From Bdellovibrionales bacterium (GTDB lineage: Bacteria > Bdellovibrionota > Bacteriovoracia > Bacteriovoracales > Bacteriovoracaceae): DNA of 6,747 bases. Shown here one piece after another: positions 1 to 5,474 of this stretch. Location of the stretch: the NCBI GenBank assembly GCA_005791855.1, contig SXUH01000446.1:1-6747 (forward strand). The letters are read 5' to 3'. The first letter of the stretch is position 1. The number at the start of each line of letters is the position of its first letter. A program made the translations under genes and the position numbers. The notes under the pieces were generated by a model, which was not told the DNA's origin, ran no database searches, and worked only from the letters and a program-made list of their open reading frames with translations.

Positions 1-585
1 AAGCACCCCCACTCCCAGCGGGCCTTCAGCTTCGACTACCTCGGGCAGGCGAGGCAGAACATCGCCTTCCAGGTCGACGACGCTCCCAACGAAAACATCT
101 CCCACACCATGCACTCCATCTTCCTGTTCTTCCCGCGGAAGAACCTCCCGGTGGTGGAGCAGCTCGCGGACACGCTCGCGGTGACCCTCCCCAACGGCGA
201 GAAGGTCACGTTCCAGAAAGACTCCAAGGAGATCGTGGGAGGGGTCTTCACCGAGGGCCCCGTCGACGTGGGCCGGGAGAAGACCAAGCGGCAGTACCCG
301 GACCTACGGTACCAGGGGAAGGGCGTGGTCCTGCGCGTGAACGCCCGGGGCCAGTCCCCGCAGCTCGGAGAGTTCGAAGCCACCCCCATCGACCAGGAGT
401 ACGGGCTCCGCGGGTCGGCGGAGGTCCTCATCATGAACGGGGCCACGGGCCAGCGCTGCCGCAGGCCCAAGGCGGATTTCTGGGAACCCGTCGACGTGAG
501 TCCCATCGTCTTCAAGTTCGCCTCCGACGAGGCCTTCCACGAGTACCTCCTGGCCAACTGCGGGTTCGGCCTACCGAAGCTTTAG
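1..585 (+). CDS. Hypothetical protein, 5'-truncated by the window edge
   Basis: The reading frame is open from base 1 to a TAG at 583-585 and gives 194 visible residues. The start lies upstream of the window. An internal ATG at 109 is unlikely to be the true start, because codon use upstream of it (bases 1-108) is equally GC-ended and protein-like and I see no GGAGG-type site before it. The visible protein alternates hydrophobic and charged residues in a beta-rich pattern. It has two cysteines (in GQRCRR and ANCGFG) and no transmembrane stretch. I recognise no family, catalytic motif or named domain, so no function is offered. Its last 15 bases overlap the end of the convergent DUF423 gene, and there is no credible terminator between the two. 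Confidence that this is a real gene is high because of the frame length, codon use and lack of a better frame. Confidence 0.8.
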   Translation, partial: KHPHSQRAFSFDYLGQARQNIAFQVDDAPNENISHTMHSIFLFFPRKNLPVVEQLADTLAVTLPNGEKVTFQKDSKEIVGGVFTEGPVDVGREKTKRQYPDLRYQGKGVVLRVNARGQSPQLGEFEATPIDQEYGLRGSAEVLIMNGATGQRCRRPKADFWEPVDVSPIVFKFASDEAFHEYLLANCGFGLPKL

Positions 586-954
586 CGCGGCCACCGCGAG
601 CGCCACCCAGCCCACGACGAAGAGGACCCCTCCCACCGGAACGATCATGGCGAAGACCTTGAGGTCCGTGAGGACGTAGAAGTAGCAGTTGAAGGAGAAG
701 AGGAGGATCCCCGCGAGGAAGGCGTAGAGGGGGACGCTGGTCCGGAGCCCGAAGACGGGCTGGAGCAGGGAGAGGGCGAGGATGCCGAAGGCGTGGTAGA
801 AGTGGTAGCGCACTCCCGTCTCGAAGGTCACCAGCCGCTCGGGAGTGACGAGGGCCTTGAGGCCGTGGGCGCCGAAGGCCCCGATGAGGACGGCGAGGGC
901 GAGGAGGGACGTTCCGAGGATGAGGGCTTGCCTAGCCGCCGGTTGTGAAGTCAT
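571..954 (-). CDS. DUF423 family small membrane protein
   Basis: This 127-residue inner-membrane protein belongs to the DUF423 (YgdD-like) family, whose function is not established. Visible family hallmarks are GAFGAHGLK at residues 25-33, the FETGVRYHFYHAFG stretch at 44-57 and PVGGVLF at 106-112. Hydrophobic segments at about 9-27, 51-67, 75-94 and 101-123 predict four membrane helices, and the length is typical. The usual small-residue segment before the third helix end (often SGSLY) reads SFNCYFY here (87-93). The ATG at 952-954 is preceded by AAGGA (bottom strand) about 9 bases upstream, which supports the start. The gene begins inside the end of the thioesterase gene (23-base overlap), so it is probably translationally coupled as the last gene of the operon. 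Its stop codon lies within the final codons of the convergent gene at the left edge. Confidence 0.9.
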   Translation of the reverse strand: MTSQPAARQALILGTSLLALAVLIGAFGAHGLKALVTPERLVTFETGVRYHFYHAFGILALSLLQPVFGLRTSVPLYAFLAGILLFSFNCYFYVLTDLKVFAMIVPVGGVLFVVGWVALAVAALKLR

Positions 955-1378
955 TGAGGAAATCCTTTTTTGAAAATGGGTAGGTGTTGAAGGTCCCCTG
1001 GCCCAGGGCCACGAGCTCCCCCGAGGTTTCCAGGCGGATCTCGCCGGAGCTGATGATGAGGCTCTTCCCGCGGTGGACGACCTTGCCCGTGCCGACGATC
1101 CCCTCGCCGAGCTTCACCGGCCGGAGGTAGTTGATCTTGAACTCCACCGTCGAGGTGAGCGTGTTCTTCGTCACCGCATCCGAGAGGGCGGAGAGGCCCA
1201 GGATGCAGTCCATGAAGCCCGCGATGGCAGCGCCGTGGGCGGTGTTGGGCGAGCTCAGGTGCTTCTCCTGGATGGTCATCTTGTAGGTGATGGCCCCCGG
1301 CGCGTGGATCTCGAAGGTGAGGTTGTTATCGAGGTCGTACTTGTTGATGGTCCGGAAGAGCTGGATGAAGTCTTTCAC
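932..1378 (-). CDS. PaaI-like hotdog-fold thioesterase
   Basis: This is a 148-residue single-domain protein of the PaaI/YbgC-type hotdog superfamily, which hydrolyses acyl-CoA or related thioesters in the cytoplasm. The diagnostic region is TAHGAAIAGFMDCILG (47-62). It matches the family's HGG...D pattern, with H48-G49 at the head of the long helix and D57 at the position of the usual catalytic acid. It is followed by the beta strands TSTVEFKINYLRPVK (75-89) and GTGKVVHRGKSLIISSGEI (96-114), typical of the hotdog sheet. The substrate cannot be read from the sequence. The start is GTG at 1376-1378, with GAGGA about 5 bases upstream. It overlaps the stop of the SprT gene as GTGA, a 4-base overlap that indicates coupled translation. 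A 23-base overlap with the downstream DUF423 gene continues the operon. Confidence 0.85.
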   Translation of the reverse strand: MKDFIQLFRTINKYDLDNNLTFEIHAPGAITYKMTIQEKHLSSPNTAHGAAIAGFMDCILGLSALSDAVTKNTLTSTVEFKINYLRPVKLGEGIVGTGKVVHRGKSLIISSGEIRLETSGELVALGQGTFNTYPFSKKDFLNDFTTGG

Positions 1379-2469
1379 GCGTTCCTCGCTCTGGGGCCCG
1401 GGAGGGAGAGGGTCGAGCCCCGGCCCTCCACGGCGTTCCGGATGGTGAGGGCGTTGCCCCTCTTCACGCCGAGCGCGGCGGCGTGGGCGTCGCTCCGGTG
1501 CTCGCTCCGGCTCACGGTGAGGCGCTTGTAGATGACCTGCGTGTCGTGGAGGAGCTTCCGCTTCACCACCACCAGCGCCCGCTGGTCTTCGGGGGAGAAG
1601 CTCTCCTGGGTGCGCGCCATCTTCTCGTCGAAGCCGCGGGCCACGCCGTGGAAGAAGGAGTTCTTCGACCGCAGGCCCGTGAGGCCGTGCTCCTCCTTCG
1701 TCGCCTCCCAGAGGAGGTCCAGTTCGCGGACGAGGTAGTCCGCGACGTAGGTGGCGAGGGTGACGTTGGTGCGCGTGCCGGAGACCTCGATGCAGCAGGT
1801 GCGCTTCCCGTGGCTGATCACGGTCTTCACCATGAAGTGCTTCAGGATCTCGATGACCGCGAGGAGCTTGGCGTCCTTCCGGGTCTGGAGCATCACCCGG
1901 TTCAGGTAGACGGGCCCCTGGTCCTGCTTCACGAACTGGAGGTTGTGGCGGAGGAGGAGCTCGTTGGCCTTGAGGGTGGCGAGCTCGGCCTCGTGGACGT
2001 TGGAGCTCTGGGCGAGCTCGAGGAGCTTCTTCACCTTGGAGATGATCTTCTCGGATTCGAGGTCGCCTTCCTTCGAGAGGTTCGACGCCTCGAGGTCCAT
2101 GGTCGCCGCCGCGATCTCGGGCGGGAAGCCGAAGTTCCGGCAGACGGTCCGGAACTCTTCTCCGTGGGGCCTCACGTCTCCGTAGAGGATGAAGGTGAGG
2201 TAGTGGGCGAGCTCGTGCTTCAGGATGTCCCTCACCACGCTGTCCTTGGCGGAGTAGACGAGCTTCCGGTTCAGGCCGATCTGGTAGAAGCTGGGGACGA
2301 ACTGGCCCCAGTCGGAGCCCTCGAAGACCACGACGTTGATCGGGTACGTGCGCCGCTGGAACTCGAACCGGCTCCGGTGGACCGGAATTCCGATTTTTAC
2401 GAGGACTTCTTTAAGGAAGGTCTCGGCTTTCTGAGTGAACGCGATGGAGGTCGAATCGTAGATGAGCAT
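1375..2469 (-). CDS. SprT-like zinc metalloprotease fused to a DUF2786 domain
   Basis: This 364-residue protein has an N-terminal SprT-like domain at about residues 10-118. The zinc motif HELAH is at 85-89 (H85, E86, H89), and HGEEF at 102-106 supplies the expected third histidine, H102. SprT/Spartan relatives cleave proteins, notably DNA-protein crosslinks in eukaryotic SPRTN; the bacterial substrates are poorly known. The C-terminal zinc ribbon seen in many SprT proteins is absent: the only cysteines are C110, C225 and C226. Instead, a DUF2786 helical motif follows at about 141-176 (KIISKVKKLLELAQS, then HEAELATLKANELL). The remainder (about 180-320) resembles the extension that often accompanies DUF2786. 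The tail from about 318 is basic and rich in small residues. The ATG at 2467-2469 has no Shine-Dalgarno sequence but sits 6 bases after a good -10 box. First gene of the operon; its TGA overlaps the next GTG start. The SprT call is firm; the role of the fusion is unknown. Confidence 0.85.
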   Translation of the reverse strand: MLIYDSTSIAFTQKAETFLKEVLVKIGIPVHRSRFEFQRRTYPINVVVFEGSDWGQFVPSFYQIGLNRKLVYSAKDSVVRDILKHELAHYLTFILYGDVRPHGEEFRTVCRNFGFPPEIAAATMDLEASNLSKEGDLESEKIISKVKKLLELAQSSNVHEAELATLKANELLLRHNLQFVKQDQGPVYLNRVMLQTRKDAKLLAVIEILKHFMVKTVISHGKRTCCIEVSGTRTNVTLATYVADYLVRELDLLWEATKEEHGLTGLRSKNSFFHGVARGFDEKMARTQESFSPEDQRALVVVKRKLLHDTQVIYKRLTVSRSEHRSDAHAAALGVKRGNALTIRNAVEGRGSTLSLPGPRARNA

Positions 2470-2475
2470 GGGGTG

Positions 2476-2504
2476 AGTATAAACTTTTCACGGTGCCCTG
2501 ACCA
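2476..2504 (-). promoter_or_regulatory. Putative sigma70-type promoter giving a leaderless SprT-operon mRNA
   Basis: On the minus strand, the -35 box TGGTCA (2499-2504, 4 of 6 matches to TTGACA) and the -10 box TATACT (2476-2481, 5 of 6 matches to TATAAT) are separated by exactly 17 bases. The A of the SprT-gene ATG lies 7 bases downstream of the -10 box, the usual position of a transcription start. No GGAGG-like sequence precedes this ATG, so a leaderless message is the simplest reading. The -35 box overlaps a small inverted repeat at 2496-2509 that could be an operator. The prediction rests on motif and spacing alone. Confidence 0.5.
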
Positions 2505-2509
2505 CAGGG
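2496..2509. repeat. Small inverted repeat over the -35 box, with a CACAGGG copy nearby
   Basis: CCCTG (2496-2500) and CAGGG (2505-2509) form a perfect 5-base inverted repeat around a 4-base centre. The word CACAGGG at 2503-2509 recurs in direct orientation at 2549-2555, and AGGGCAC at 2545-2551 is the inverse of GTGCCCT at 2493-2499. All of these lie in the divergent intergenic region, with one arm covering the putative -35 box of the minus-strand operon, so a regulator binding site is possible. The repeats are short and could be coincidental. Confidence 0.25.
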
Positions 2510-2630
2510 AGATGTAAGTTAATGCAAGGGCGAGAGTGAAAATAAGGGCACAGGGCCAAAATGCACTAATTACCGAAGCAGTTTTCATTTGTTACTTTAA
2601 AAAAAGTTCTCGACCACTCTGGAGGTCCGT

Positions 2631-2978
2631 ATGCAAAAGATCATCACCGCTTCACTCCTGCTAGTTCTCCTCGCCTTCCTGCAGACGGAGGTCTTCGCGG
2701 CGACGTTGAAGTGTAGCTTCAAGGGCGCGCACGTGCGCGGAGTGAAGTCCATCCAGCTCACGAAGGAAAGCCTGATCATCAACAAGGACCTGGAGATCCC
2801 CCTCGAGAAGAGCCGCGTGCGGTGTGGGAACTTCGGCCGGCAGACTCGCCTCGACGGCATGGCCCTGGGGTACCAGGTGATCCTGAAGTCCTGCACCACC
2901 GACGCCGAGCTCGAAGGGGTGCTCATCGACTCGGTCAACGAGGTGGCGGCCGACGTCTACTGTGACGATGAAGAATAG
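2631..2978 (+). CDS. Small secreted four-cysteine protein of unknown function
   Basis: This 115-residue protein has a clear Sec signal peptide: M-Q-K, then a hydrophobic core at about 4-17, and a VFA|A signal peptidase I site after residue 23. The mature part is about 92 residues. It has four cysteines (C28, C65, C88, C111), an even number consistent with two disulfides in an oxidising compartment. A beta-strand-like pattern (SIQLTKESLIINKDLEIPLEKSR, about 40-62) and an acidic CDDEE end follow. No lipobox is present, so it is probably periplasmic or released. The ATG is preceded by GGAGG at 2621-2625 with a 5-base gap, a strong ribosome binding site. I do not recognise the family. The upstream region lacks a convincing plus-strand promoter. 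The gene lies 115 bases before the secreted protease on the same strand, so a shared role is possible but unproven. Confidence 0.8.
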   Translation: MQKIITASLLLVLLAFLQTEVFAATLKCSFKGAHVRGVKSIQLTKESLIINKDLEIPLEKSRVRCGNFGRQTRLDGMALGYQVILKSCTTDAELEGVLIDSVNEVAADVYCDDEE

Positions 2979-3062
2979 CGGCAGGGGCCCTAACTCCTGG
3001 AAAGACTTGATAAGATTTCTTGGGAATTCCTAACCCAGCAGGATCCTTAGTTTTTGGACCCG

Positions 3063-3091
3063 ATCCTCCGATAAGGAAGCTATCGGAGGAT
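3063..3091 (+). promoter_or_regulatory. 5'-UTR hairpin that sequesters the protease Shine-Dalgarno sequence
   Basis: ATCCTCCGATA (3063-3073) and TATCGGAGGAT (3081-3091) form a perfect 11-bp stem (5 G-C and 6 A-U pairs) around the 7-base loop AGGAAGC, with a possible extra G-U pair at 3062/3092. The right arm contains the Shine-Dalgarno GGAGGA (3085-3090) of the gene starting at 3094. The left arm contains CCTCC, which mimics the anti-Shine-Dalgarno end of 16S rRNA. In the folded mRNA the ribosome binding site would be fully paired. No U-tract follows, so it is not an intrinsic terminator. Upstream bases 3040-3049 can pair weakly with parts of the left arm or loop (see findings). Translational control is inferred from this geometry. 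A DNA operator is the alternative. Confidence 0.7.
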
Positions 3092-3093
3092 TT

Positions 3094-4638
3094 ATGAAAG
3101 GATTCATTTTTTTATTCTCGTTCGCCCTCGCTTCCGCGCGCGCGGACACCCTCACCGGAAAGATCGGAGAATACGTCATCGACCGGTTCGACGGGACGAG
3201 CTCCGTGGAGAAGGTCCTCCTGAACAGCAGCGGGATGTACCGGCTCTCGGGAGAGCTGCCGGCCGCGGGGAGCAACGTCGTGGTCGAGGCCGACCTCGGG
3301 AAGGACGGGACCTACGTCGTCCTGAAGAGCACGCTCCTTTCGTTCTCCGATCCGGTCTCCCCGGAGACGAGCAACGCCAACATCCTCGCCGTCCGCGTCC
3401 AGTTCCCCGGGACGCCGAACACGAGCTGCTCTTCGGAACAGATCCAGAGCAAGCTCTTCTCTTCCAACCGCGAATCGACGAAGAGCTTCTTCCAGGAAGT
3501 CTCCCTGGGCAAGCTCACCGTGCAAGGGACGGTGGTCCCGGAGGTCCTGGAGATCCAGGGGAACGCCTCGACCTGCGACGATTCCCAGTGGGTGAACCGG
3601 GCCATCGCCGCCCTGAGCGCCCGGGGGATCAACCACGAGAACTACTCGCACCTCATGCTCTTCACGCCGGAGACGTCCTGTAACTGGGCCGGCTCCGCGG
3701 TCGTGGGCGGGCGGACGTCCATGATCCGCGGGTCGTCCTGCGGAGACGAAGGCGTGATCGGCCACGAGTTTGGCCACAACCTTGGCCTCTTCCACGCCTC
3801 CACTCCCGAGCTCGAGTACGGAGACCGCTCGGACATCATGGGTGTGCACATGCCACTGAAGGGCTTCCACGCGGCCCACCGGCACAAGCTCGGCTGGTTC
3901 AACTCGGGAGAGCTCGCGACCAACGCCGGGACCGTCGAGGAGCTGGAGCTCACCACCGTGCTGTACCCGGGGAAGGACCCGGGGATGGCCCAGGCCCTTC
4001 GGCTGCAGACACCGGAGATGGCCCACCCCCTGTACTTCTCCTTCCGGAAGTCCGCGGGCTACGACGCCTCCCTGCCGTCCATCTTCTTCGAGCAGCTTTC
4101 GATCCACCGGTTCACCGAGGGGAGGTTCCCGAGGCTCATCTCCTACCTGGGCGCGGGGAACAGTTTTCCGGTGGGGGAGAACACCGGGATGACCGTGCGG
4201 GTCCTCGAGATGGATTCGGACCGCGCTCGGATCCAGATCGCGAGGGACTGCGTGAAGGCCCCGCCGACCCTCACGGCGAGGCCCGGCGACCTCGTGACTC
4301 CGCTCAACGTCTACAACGAGGTGGAGCTCACGGTTACCAACAACGACAACGGGATCTGTCCCGCGACCACCATCGACCTCTCGGCCAACGTCGCCAACGG
4401 AGCCGAGGCCGTCCTGCCGGCGTGGTACGCGGCCGTGACCCTGAAGGGCGGAGAGTCGCTCACGGTGAACTCGTCGGTGCGGACCACGCAGTTCAACGAG
4501 TTCCTGCCGCCGTCGGTGGAGTTCGTCCTCCGGAGCTCCGAGCACAAGGACGCGGTGACGTTCGGCCTGAACATCTCCGTGCCCCAGGAACCGGCGGTGC
4601 CGGTGAAGGGGTCGAAGAAAGCGGGCCTCAGGAAGTAG
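3094..4638 (+). CDS. Secreted metzincin metalloprotease, M11 (gametolysin)-like, with C-terminal beta-sandwich region
   Basis: This is a 514-residue exported zinc protease. A signal peptide occupies about residues 1-17 (core FIFLFSFALA, cleavage near ARA|D). Residues 18-90 form a beta-rich N-terminal region that may be a propeptide. It contains no cysteine, so a cysteine-switch latch is not available there. The catalytic domain spans about 95-385. It has the full metzincin zinc motif HEFGHNLGLFH at 224-234 (H224, H228 and H234 bind zinc; E225 is catalytic) and a Met-turn in DIMG at 247-250. The following HAAHRHKLGW (259-268) resembles M11 peptidases. Residues about 386-498 look like an Ig/NEW3-type beta sandwich, and the end is basic (KGSKKAGLRK). 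There are six cysteines in the mature protein (112, 161, 196, 216, 386, 422). The ATG at 3094 follows GGAGGA by 3 bases, inside a hairpin. Protease class is confident; family M11 is likely; the substrate is unknown. Confidence 0.88.
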   Translation: MKGFIFLFSFALASARADTLTGKIGEYVIDRFDGTSSVEKVLLNSSGMYRLSGELPAAGSNVVVEADLGKDGTYVVLKSTLLSFSDPVSPETSNANILAVRVQFPGTPNTSCSSEQIQSKLFSSNRESTKSFFQEVSLGKLTVQGTVVPEVLEIQGNASTCDDSQWVNRAIAALSARGINHENYSHLMLFTPETSCNWAGSAVVGGRTSMIRGSSCGDEGVIGHEFGHNLGLFHASTPELEYGDRSDIMGVHMPLKGFHAAHRHKLGWFNSGELATNAGTVEELELTTVLYPGKDPGMAQALRLQTPEMAHPLYFSFRKSAGYDASLPSIFFEQLSIHRFTEGRFPRLISYLGAGNSFPVGENTGMTVRVLEMDSDRARIQIARDCVKAPPTLTARPGDLVTPLNVYNEVELTVTNNDNGICPATTIDLSANVANGAEAVLPAWYAAVTLKGGESLTVNSSVRTTQFNEFLPPSVEFVLRSSEHKDAVTFGLNISVPQEPAVPVKGSKKAGLRK

Positions 4639-4641
4639 GAT

Positions 4642-4669
4642 AAAAAAATAAGGGCCCCGGAGGGCCCTT
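4642..4669 (-). terminator. Intrinsic terminator of the sdh operon
   Basis: AAGGGCCC (4650-4657) and GGGCCCTT (4662-4669) form a perfect 8-bp GC-rich stem with a 4-base loop (CGGA on the plus strand). Read on the minus strand, the stem is followed by A and then seven T residues (complement of 4642-4648), the classic rho-independent arrangement. It begins 5 bases after the sdhB stop. In the plus direction the stem is followed by CCTATCTAGG rather than a T-run. It should therefore terminate the sdh transcript well and the protease transcript poorly. Confidence 0.88.
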
Positions 4670-4674
4670 CCTAT

Positions 4675-5463
4675 CTAGGCTCCGCCTTCGGAGCGGTCTT
4701 TCTCGTGGTAGGTGAACGCGGCCTTGAGGTACTCGCGGTTCATGCGGGCGATGTGTTCGATGGAGATCCCCTTCGGGCAGGTGGCTTCGCACTCGGCGTG
4801 GGTGGAGCAGTTCCCGAAGCCCAGCTGGTCGTGGGTGTGGACCATGTTCAGCGAGCGCTTGGCCGACTCCGGCCTTCCCTGCGGGAGGAGGGCGAGCTGG
4901 GAGACCTTGGCCCCCATGAAGAGCATGGCCGAGCCGTTCGGGCAGGAGGCCACACAGGCCCCGCAGCTGATGCAGGCGGCGGCGTCCATGGCTTCGTCGG
5001 CGATGGGCTTCGGAACGAGGATGGCGTTTCCGTCCTGGGCGTTCCCGGTGTTGGCCGAGACGTACCCGCCGGCCATCATGATCTTATCGAAGCCCGAGCG
5101 GTCCGTGATCAGGTCCTTGACGATGGGGAAGGCGGAAGCGCGGAAGGGCTCGATGACGATGGTGTCGCCGTTCTTGTAGAGCCGCATGTGGACCTGGCAG
5201 GTGGTGGTGTTCTTGAACCCGCCGTGGGCCTTGCCGTCGATCATCATGGAGCACATGCCGCAGATCCCCTCCCGGCAGTCGTGGTCGAAGGCGATGGGGT
5301 CTTCGCCCTTCTTCACCAGCTCCTCGTTCAGGACGTCGATCATCTCGAGGAAGGACATGTCCGGGGAGACGTGCTCCACGCGGTAGTCGACGAGCTTCCC
5401 TTCGGCGGCGCCGGTCTTCTGGCGCCAGATTTTGAGGTTGAGGGTCATATTTTCAGAAGACAT
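4675..5463 (-). CDS. sdhB: Succinate dehydrogenase / fumarate reductase iron-sulfur subunit
   Basis: This 262-residue subunit carries electrons from the SdhA flavin through three iron-sulfur centres to the quinone site in the membrane. The ferredoxin-like N-terminal domain holds the 2Fe-2S ligands C63, C68, C71 (CREGICGMC) and C89. The C-terminal domain has C164, C167 and C170 plus C229 for the 4Fe-4S cluster, and C174, C219 and C225 for the 3Fe-4S cluster; the 6- and 4-residue spacings of the last three match the family. All ligands are present. The PNGSAMLFMGAKV and ARMNREYLKA stretches are typical of the Bacteroidetes/Bdellovibrio-type enzyme. The ATG at 5461-5463 is chosen because AAGGAG lies 7 bases upstream and overlaps the sdhA stop. 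The frame stays open much further upstream, but that part is antisense-frame noise inside sdhA. Only 11 bases separate it from sdhA, so they are cotranscribed. Distinguishing Sdh from Frd by sequence alone is not possible. Confidence 0.96.
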   Translation of the reverse strand: MSSENMTLNLKIWRQKTGAAEGKLVDYRVEHVSPDMSFLEMIDVLNEELVKKGEDPIAFDHDCREGICGMCSMMIDGKAHGGFKNTTTCQVHMRLYKNGDTIVIEPFRASAFPIVKDLITDRSGFDKIMMAGGYVSANTGNAQDGNAILVPKPIADEAMDAAACISCGACVASCPNGSAMLFMGAKVSQLALLPQGRPESAKRSLNMVHTHDQLGFGNCSTHAECEATCPKGISIEHIARMNREYLKAAFTYHEKDRSEGGA

Positions 5464-5474
5464 AGGTCGGCTCC

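Noticed and set aside
565..578. A hairpin TTCGG-CCTA-CCGAA at the convergent gene ends as a bidirectional terminator.
   Set aside because: It has only a 5-bp stem inside coding sequence, with no convincing T-run on either strand.
1483..2517. A long plus-strand frame (344 codons) opposite the SprT gene.
   Set aside because: It is antisense to a recognised protein family and has a repetitive V/L/E/G/D composition typical of the shadow of GC-ended codons.
2397..2588. A 63-residue minus-strand frame starting at 2588 with a hydrophobic N-terminal stretch resembling a small membrane protein.
   Set aside because: It has no Shine-Dalgarno sequence, uses A/T-ending codons unlike its neighbours, and its second half lies out of frame over the SprT gene start. 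The hydrophobic stretch comes from AT-richer intergenic DNA.
2981..2998. A possible terminator hairpin after the small secreted protein (CAGGGG ... CTCCTG).
   Set aside because: The stem is only 6 bp with a G-U pair, and no T-run follows it.
3007..3036. TTGATA at 3007-3012 as the -35 box of a promoter for the protease gene.
   Set aside because: The -35 box is good, but no acceptable -10 hexamer lies 16-18 bases downstream (the sequence there is around CCTAACCC).
3112..4545. A 477-codon minus-strand frame opposite the metalloprotease.
   Set aside because: Its composition is R/G/H/V-rich low-complexity antisense noise, and the opposite strand encodes a protein with an intact HExxHxxGxxH motif.
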